Assembly (NCBI GenBank): GCA_032353305.1
Contig: JAUCNG010373595.1
Location: 1 to 11,439 of the forward strand
Length of the DNA: 11,439 nt
Direction of reading: 5' to 3'
From: Cephalothrix spiralis
Taxonomy: Eukaryota > Nemertea > Palaeonemertea > Archinemertea > Cephalotrichidae
Shown here: positions 7,148 through 11,439 of the stretch, piece by piece
Layout: each line of letters begins with the position of its first letter
Position numbering within the stretch: position 1 is the stretch's first letter
The notes under the pieces: model-generated
The model's input: the letters and a program-made list of their open reading frames with translations, nothing else
Databases searched by the model: none
What the model was told of the DNA's origin: nothing
Translations under genes and position numbers: made by a program

Positions 7148-7529
7148 CTGCAAAAATGAACAAAGGCTGATATATTCAGAATTGAAATGTTTACTGATAA
7201 TGATACCACTTGCATAAAAATCCTATCATCGAAGGTTTTCGAGATATGCGCATGCGCAGTCGAGTTTAAGGGTTGTGCATGCGCATGGATTCCGGAATAA
7301 TAGGGATATGTTTCTATTTGTCTGTAATACAATTATATGACTTTAAATCAGCCGTAACCACCACGTATTATCCGGAATCCGCTACTATTTTTTCGATTTG
7401 CGCATGCGCAACCCTTAAATTCGACTGCGCATGCGCATATCTCGAAAACCTACAATGACAGGGTTTTCATTCAAGTGGTATCATTATCAGTATATTCTGA
7501 AAATATCAGCCTTTATGCATTTTTGCAGT
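7147..7529. mobile_element. 383-bp fold-back element, arms about 160 bp
   Basis: The left arm (7147-7302) and right arm (7366-7529) are inverted copies with a 63-bp spacer. Arms begin ACTGCAAAAATG and end near GGATTCCGG. They differ by scattered substitutions, a roughly 6-bp gap and an 18-bp insertion in the right arm (about 7385-7402), with most other positions identical. Each arm carries alternating GCGCATGCGCA motifs twice. No target-site duplication or coding capacity is seen. It is most simply a non-autonomous fold-back or MITE; an inverted duplication by template switching is the alternative. Confidence 0.8.
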
Positions 7530-7701
7530 CTTGGTAGCCATTATAGGACACCGTGCGTGATAAATCATAGGTTGCTTGTGATAACTCATACTTGTTCTTG
7601 ATCGTGAAAACTAGTTAATTAATGATTTAGGACTGAAATCGTAAAAAAATGCATTTTCCAACCCCCACCGAATTTTTTACTGTCGTCCTTGATACGACCA
7701 T

Positions 7702-7967
7702 TCCCGATTAAATAAATTCTAAAATCGGGTCAAGATCTTGTGATTCGTGACAGAAAATTAAAATTGGATAAATTTAATCAAGACAACAATCAGAAACTGT
7801 TCAGGAAGCGTCCCGGCGATTCTTTCTCAGCCGAATTCGACACTATACATGTATATCGTTTTATTTTCTGCTGTGTCGGATTAATGTCATGACAGATTCT
7901 GCTTTATCGGATCAATGTCGGATCTGTGTCGAATCAAAATCGTGACAATGTTTTGTATTAATCGGGA
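7702..7967. mobile_element. Decayed member of the TCCCGATTA fold-back family
   Basis: TCCCGATTA at 7702-7710 is inverted as TAATCGGGA at 7959-7967. The left part (about 7703-7790) aligns in direct orientation with the left arm and spacer of the 8381-8556 element, sharing GATTAAA, GTGAT-CGTGAC-GAAAATT and ACAACAAT words with substitutions and gaps. The interior has TCGGAT-like words near 7876-7930. It looks like an older relative of that element; edges are approximate and no target-site duplication is seen. Confidence 0.45.
7824..7845. repeat. Outer inverted pair, left member
   Basis: TTCTCAGCCGAATTCGACACTA is the reverse complement, apart from a 4-base gap and a few substitutions, of 8563-8588 just right of the 8381-8556 fold-back. 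The two may be ends of one larger composite, or a shared sub-motif of two family members. Confidence 0.45.
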
Positions 7968-8380
7968 GAAATTCGAATGGATCTGGACACTTCCTGTAAA
8001 ATATCTGAATGTTGTCGTAATTAAATAAATGTTTTTACAGTTTGATTTTCCAACGTGGAACGGCAGTACATATCGGGAACTATTTTTACATTTATGATCC
8101 GTCAGTAGAATCTGTCACTACATAGTAGTCTCGTGGACAAATTCAGCTGAGTTTCCCAAATGTTACGCGCCGACCCAAATGACTGACCTCTCCATGCGAT
8201 TCCCCATCCGTAGGACTCTGTTACGATCGTATACGACTGCGTTCGGATGATGATTGGATCATTGAGGATAGTATTCCGATTTTGTTGTTTTTCGTGTCGT
8301 AGCGCTGTCTTATCCCTAACGGGAGCAATAATCAGGAATGTGTGACCGCCTCATTGTGGGCTCAGTTACACTGGGCCTAA
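7968..8380. other. Spacer between the two fold-backs, no gene seen
   Basis: No convincing frame or repeat boundary is seen. Composition becomes less AT-rich around 8160-8350. It lies inside the interval bounded by the outer inverted pair (7824-7845 and 8563-8588), so it may be the interior of a composite element. Confidence 0.4.
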
Positions 8381-8556
8381 TTTTAGCTGCCGACTTCGTC
8401 CCGATTAAAGAAATGTGATCAAATCCTGTGATGCATGACTGAAAATTCAAAATTGTATTAATTTAAATACGTCAACAATACAATTTTGAATTGTCAGTCA
8501 CGCATCACAGGATTTGATCAAATTTTGTTTAATCGGGACGAAGTCGGCAGCTAAAA
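8381..8556. mobile_element. 176-bp fold-back element, arms about 79 bp
   Basis: The left arm 8381-8459 and right arm 8477-8556 are near-perfect inverted copies (a handful of mismatches and one gap) around a 17-base A/T-rich spacer. Outer ends read TTTTAGCTGCCGACTTCGTC and the reverse complement. Both arms contain GTCCCGATTAAA (8399-8410, and inverted at 8529-8540). No target-site duplication is clear. High arm identity suggests a young or gene-converted fold-back of a non-autonomous family. Confidence 0.85.
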
Positions 8557-8562
8557 ATCGGG

Positions 8563-8588
8563 TAGTGTATCGGAGTTTAGGCTGAGAA
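8563..8588. repeat. Outer inverted pair, right member
   Basis: This is the inverted counterpart of 7824-7845: TAGTGT at the left and GGCTGAGAA at the right are shared exactly, with a 4-base insertion between. Confidence 0.45.
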
Positions 8589-8728
8589 AATTTCGTTTAT
8601 CAAACTAAGCAAACGACGGCATTAAGTTTTGAGACATTTATTTCACTTCTTTCATATTCATCCTTAGAATTTCCATTTTTGTGAAGGTTTTCCCACAATA
8701 CACTCAGTAAGAATTGCATTTTTTGCAG

Positions 8729-8804
8729 GACCTTCGACATCTAAACATTTTGAAGTTCCTTGCTCCATCAGTTGGTTCGTATGCTGAAAGAAAAAACATC
8801 CCAC
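8729..8804 (+). CDS. Tentative plus-strand exon, unknown product
   Basis: An acceptor-like GCATTTTTTGCAG ends at 8728 and a donor-like CAC|GTGAGT follows 8804. The 76 bases between are open in frame 1 only (25 codons, start DLRHLNILKFLAPSVG); the other frames contain stops. Part of the peptide recalls the HPNILKF-type helix/strand of protein kinases, but the stretch is too short to assign. No partner exon was found. Confidence 0.15.
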
Positions 8805-8829
8805 GTGAGTAAAATTGAGAATTGGTCCT

Positions 8830-8986
8830 ACGATAATGTACCCTAATAAATGCGAGATTAGAATTCTGTGCTTTGCTAATCTGATCTCGCACTTTTTATA
8901 CTTCGGCTGGACGTGCTAAATTTAAATCCGCAATACATATTTAGTACGGACAGTCGGGGCGCGCATTTATCAGGGTAACGATAATG
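8830..8986. mobile_element. 139-bp MITE with 16-bp TIRs and 9-bp target-site duplication
   Basis: The element spans 8839-8977. Terminal inverted repeats are TACCCTAATAAATGCG (8839-8854) and CGCATTTATCAGGGTA (8962-8977), 15 of 16 matching. Outside them ACGATAATG occurs at 8830-8838 and again at 8978-8986, a perfect 9-bp duplication, extended to 11 bp if the terminal TA is counted. Inside are two hairpins: GCGAGAT (8852-8858) with ATCTCGC (8884-8890), and 8904-8921 with 8939-8957. There is no coding capacity. A 9-bp duplication fits Mutator-like or fold-back elements, possibly Merlin; the family is not assigned. Confidence 0.8.
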
Positions 8987-9047
8987 TATTTGTTGAGAAA
9001 ATCATCACGCGCTCGTCTCTTACTTAATTCAGTTCGACAAAACGTCA

Positions 9048-9309
9048 GGAGGCTTCTCAAAAAGGCCAACAGTTATTTTTATTTGTATAAACAACGATTA
9101 GGTTAATCACGCTCCCCCCCCCCCGACCTCCAAACGTACTGCCCTGAAGTGTCGATTTTTCAAAATACGCATAGTATTCAACAAGCGTCACTTTGAGTTA
9201 CATTTTCTACCGTCTATATATATATATATAGGCCTTAAACCTCCCCCCCTCTTATCCGTCGGTTGTCATAAATAACTAGAAATAACTATCGACATTTTGA
9301 GAAGCCTCC
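9048..9309. mobile_element. 262-bp MITE-like unit with arms of about 50 bp
   Basis: GGAGGCTTCTCAAAA at 9048-9062 is exactly inverted at 9295-9309. Pairing continues inward with gaps (AGTTATTT blocks, then ACAAC) to about 9096 and 9260. The interior has a run of eleven C at 9114-9124, a (TA)8 run at 9215-9230 and another C run near 9243. No target-site duplication is visible and no protein is encoded, so a non-autonomous transposon is likely but not proved. Confidence 0.6.
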
Positions 9310-10238
9310 CTTTGATTTGAAATTTTTGACAAAACCAGATTACAAAATTACGGATTATTTCATTGAATGTTATTCTGGGCCAGGAGGGGTTCTGGCCAGG
9401 CGTGGTCGAAGTTAAAAAATAATTCGGGTGATCGAGGGAGGGAGTCCGCGGTCCATCCCATTTTGACGAACCAAAGATTGATACTAAGCAATGCATCTGT
9501 CCCAAACCATGGCAGCTGATATGCAGCCCATCTATGACATTGAATATACTTGATATTTTGATACTTTTCGCGCTGAGGAGAACATTTTTCTTGCAAATTG
9601 TAGCTGAAATAGTTCCCAAACAACATTGTAACAAGAAAATGTCAAATATATTTTACTAATTTTTGGGGATGCACTATATATGGAGTCTATCTTTAGTCAA
9701 AAACGCCTTTGGAATGCTCTAGAATTTCTGACACTTAAGAACCAAGTTGATATCTCATTTATTTTTAAGTCTAATCTTGAAATTTAATTCTCGTATCACG
9801 TATTAGATGGTATTGTGATGATCTTTATACACGTTTCTTTGATATTTAACCCCTTTCCCTAGTTAAGGATATTCGATAATGGGGTATTATCCTTTCTATG
9901 TAATCCTAAGACTAGTACCTCGTCGTATTTCCAAATAATTTTTCTTGAAGATTCACATTGAACTGCTCGGATATGAATTTTGTCGTAATGGTAATCAATG
10001 CAGTTTTCTCCAGCATTTTCTATCAGCCCTTTACGAGATAGTGAGAAAAACTGAAAAGAAGATAAGCCTTATTTTATTATCTTTTATTATCATGATTTTT
10101 AAACTAGGTGTCGTATTAAAAATCATCATGTCCTTTTCTAACTTCCGATATACCTTTACTGACCCTTTACTGTACGGTTCAAATCTTTTATATTAGATTA
10201 ATCATGAATTCAATTAGTTTAATCAATTTAATAGCAAG
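9310..10238. other. Intergenic AT-rich stretch, no gene recognised
   Basis: Two overlapping minus-strand frames (9266-9634 and 9360-9626) and a plus-strand frame (9945-10196) are open, but the peptides match no family and the first runs through the arm of the adjacent MITE-like unit. A short G-rich patch with repeated CTGGCCAGG-like words lies near 9373-9400. Nothing else is seen. Confidence 0.5.
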
Positions 10239-10390
10239 GGGGCAGGAAAATGACGTATTTAAAGGCTATTTTACTAACTAGATTTTCATAAACTTCAGAA
10301 AATAGAAAGGGATCCCAACGGTCAAGCTATAATCCCAAACGGACATTGAACTATAATATATTTACATATATATTGGACTGTTAAATTGGT
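10239..10390 (+). repeat. Diverged direct duplication, copy 1
   Basis: This aligns patchily and in the same orientation with 10640-10810. Shared blocks in the same order are GGAAAATGACGT against AGAAAATGACGT, TTTTCATAAACTTCAGAAA against TTTTCATAAGCTTTTAGAAA, then AATATA and ACTGT/CAGTCT words. Similarity is low enough that this must be old. Confidence 0.5.
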
Positions 10391-10639
10391 ATGTCAACTC
10401 ATCTTGATACTCAAGGTTTATGATAGTGGAGCCTTGCGCGAATCATTAGTTTGAGCATCAAAATGATGTCAATTATAAAACCCACAATTGGGAAGAACTT
10501 AATTTAAGAAAAGTGGATTTAGAGAAATATAGGAAAATATAGCAAGAACATTGTTTTAGCAACCCTGGTTTTACTGTATCTGATGTAGCCAGGTTTACTG
10601 TAGGCCTACTCATTGGTAGAAATTAAGTTTTTCGCCGCT
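10391..10639. other. Spacer between the direct copies
   Basis: AT-rich sequence with no open frame of note. It contains the palindrome GTAGGCCTAC near 10599-10608, a word common in some marine invertebrate genomes. Confidence 0.4.
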
Positions 10640-10810
10640 AGGGGCTAGAAAATGACGTCATGAAAATTTTAATAATACAATGTATTTGCATACCCTACTT
10701 TTCATAAGCTTTTAGAAACTATAAGGGTCTGTTGTCCAAGTTTTTACGTGGGTAACGAAACATGGGGTTTAGAATTAATATACTTAAACAGTCTATTAAC
10801 TAAAGGGTTA
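10640..10810 (+). repeat. Diverged direct duplication, copy 2
   Basis: Second member of the pair described at 10239, longer by small insertions. It ends near CTAAAGGGTTAAGGG. It could be a second insertion of the same old element or a segmental duplicate. Confidence 0.5.
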
Positions 10811-10846
10811 AGGGTACGATGGTATTCAAAAGGGCAACAACATTAC

Positions 10847-10942
10847 CTGCTTTCCTCCTTGGCCGTGGCATGGAAATAATCTCATTTTATTATTGACGGC
10901 AATTACATCAACACAGAATGTTTTGAAGTATACACTTCGAAT
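10847..10942 (-). CDS. Tentative minus-strand exon, 32 codons, unknown product
   Basis: On the minus strand a polypyrimidine tract and acceptor (TTTTTCTATTCCAG) end at 10943 and a donor-like AAGCAG|GTAATG follows 10847. The 96 bases are a whole number of codons, open in one frame (start IRSVYFKTFCVDV, end CHGQGGKQ); both other frames have stops. It would be a symmetric 0-0 exon. No family is recognised. Its end phase does not join directly to the tentative exon at 6964-7147, which needs two bases from the exon before it, so the two would not be neighbours in one transcript. Confidence 0.22.
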
Positions 10943-11193
10943 CTGGAATAGAAAAATGCGGGTTTCCAATGAGATTGCGGCATAACTGAAAAATTAACAC
11001 GAATAAATGGAATATCTCAAATTACGAAATTACCTGATTATTATTTAACCATTAGTCTTTATTTGAATGACATATTAAATAACAAAATATTTCATATCCT
11101 AGACGGGGGAAAAAAACAAAATTTTCAACATTTTAGTAATTGAATATTTTCAACATTTCAGAATTTTACATTTCCGATTTTCCTCATTATGGG
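10943..11193. other. Intergenic AT-rich stretch
   Basis: No open frame, repeat boundary or strong hairpin was found in this interval. Confidence 0.5.
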
Positions 11194-11255
11194 TAGTCTG
11201 CTAAAGAAGCCGTAATCGAGAAGGCAACCAGTCTACACCTGCTCGAACGTAAAAC
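11194..11255 (+). repeat. 62-bp dispersed box, copy 2
   Basis: This is the second copy of the box at 6104-6165, same orientation, five substitutions, no gaps, unrelated flanks. One substitution (C to A at 11221) breaks the dyad seen in copy 1, giving TCGAGAAGG against CCTGCTCGA. Confidence 0.8.
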
Positions 11256-11439
11256 TTAATCTGGGTGTATATAGTACTAATACCACTAAGGATTCGCGTT
11301 GGTCATGGGATAAAAATTGCTGGGGTGGGTGTGTAGGCTACATTTTTTTGGTAAAAAAACACACTTTTTTCTACTGTTTTCAGTTGTTTGCCATTTTTTG
11401 TTGGGACAAAAGTGGAAAAAATGTTGTTCGAAAAAATCT
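11256..11439. other. Right edge, A/T-rich with G/T patch
   Basis: Contains GGGGTGGGTGTGTAGG near 11322 followed by long T and A runs. An acceptor-like CTACTGTTTTCAG ends at 11383, but the sequence after it is not recognisable as coding before the window ends. Confidence 0.35.

Noticed and set aside
9266-9634. 122-codon minus-strand frame and an overlapping 88-codon frame
   Set aside because: Part of the longer frame lies in the arm of the 9048-9309 repeat, the two frames compete for the same bases, and neither peptide resembles a known family.
10780-10815. Right end of the possible piggyBac element (AAAGGGTTAA)
   Set aside because: It is 8 kb from the left end, lacks the inverted match to CTCTTTCGCTGCC beyond a few bases and lies within a diverged direct repeat.

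Overview
The window looks like a gene-poor stretch of an animal nuclear genome. It is AT-rich, no reading frame is long enough for an intact bacterial-style gene, and the sequence is full of short inverted repeats, TA and C runs and decayed repeats. The one confident gene has its best match in animal arylformamidases. Base composition, frequent palindromic words (acatgtac, gtaggcctac) and repeat content fit a marine invertebrate such as a mollusc or echinoderm, but I cannot fix the phylum from sequence alone.

Left edge (1-600): the 3' end of a kynurenine formamidase (arylformamidase, AFMID-like) gene, read left to right. It gives the last 101 codons and the stop, followed by two candidate poly(A) signals with a three-unit minisatellite between them. 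The rest of the gene lies left of the window.

Middle-left (600-5870): no recognisable gene. It holds scattered hairpins, a possible piggyBac-type transposon end near 2676, a 24-bp tandem duplication, an X-box-like palindrome, a patch with nuclear-receptor-like half-sites, and two strong isolated hairpins at 5653 and 5730.

Right-centre (5870-9310): the most structured part, a cluster of fold-back and MITE-like units. It has a GAATCC-rich stretch; a 62-bp box that recurs about 5 kb downstream; a 34-bp hairpin flanked by perfect 7-bp direct repeats; a 383-bp fold-back with arms of about 160 bp; two members of a family marked by TCCCGATTA/TAATCGGGA; a 139-bp element with 16-bp terminal inverted repeats and a 9-bp target-site duplication; and a 262-bp unit with arms of about 50 bp. 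None encodes a visible transposase, so all look non-autonomous.

Right end (9310-11439): mostly featureless AT-rich DNA, with an old diverged direct duplication (about 10239 and 10640), one exon-like open interval on the minus strand (10847-10942), and the second copy of the 62-bp box. Three exon-like intervals (8729-8804 plus; 6964-7147 and 10847-10942 minus) have splice-like borders and one open frame each. None is recognised as a protein family and all are tentative. No tRNA, rRNA, CRISPR array or insertion sequence was seen.
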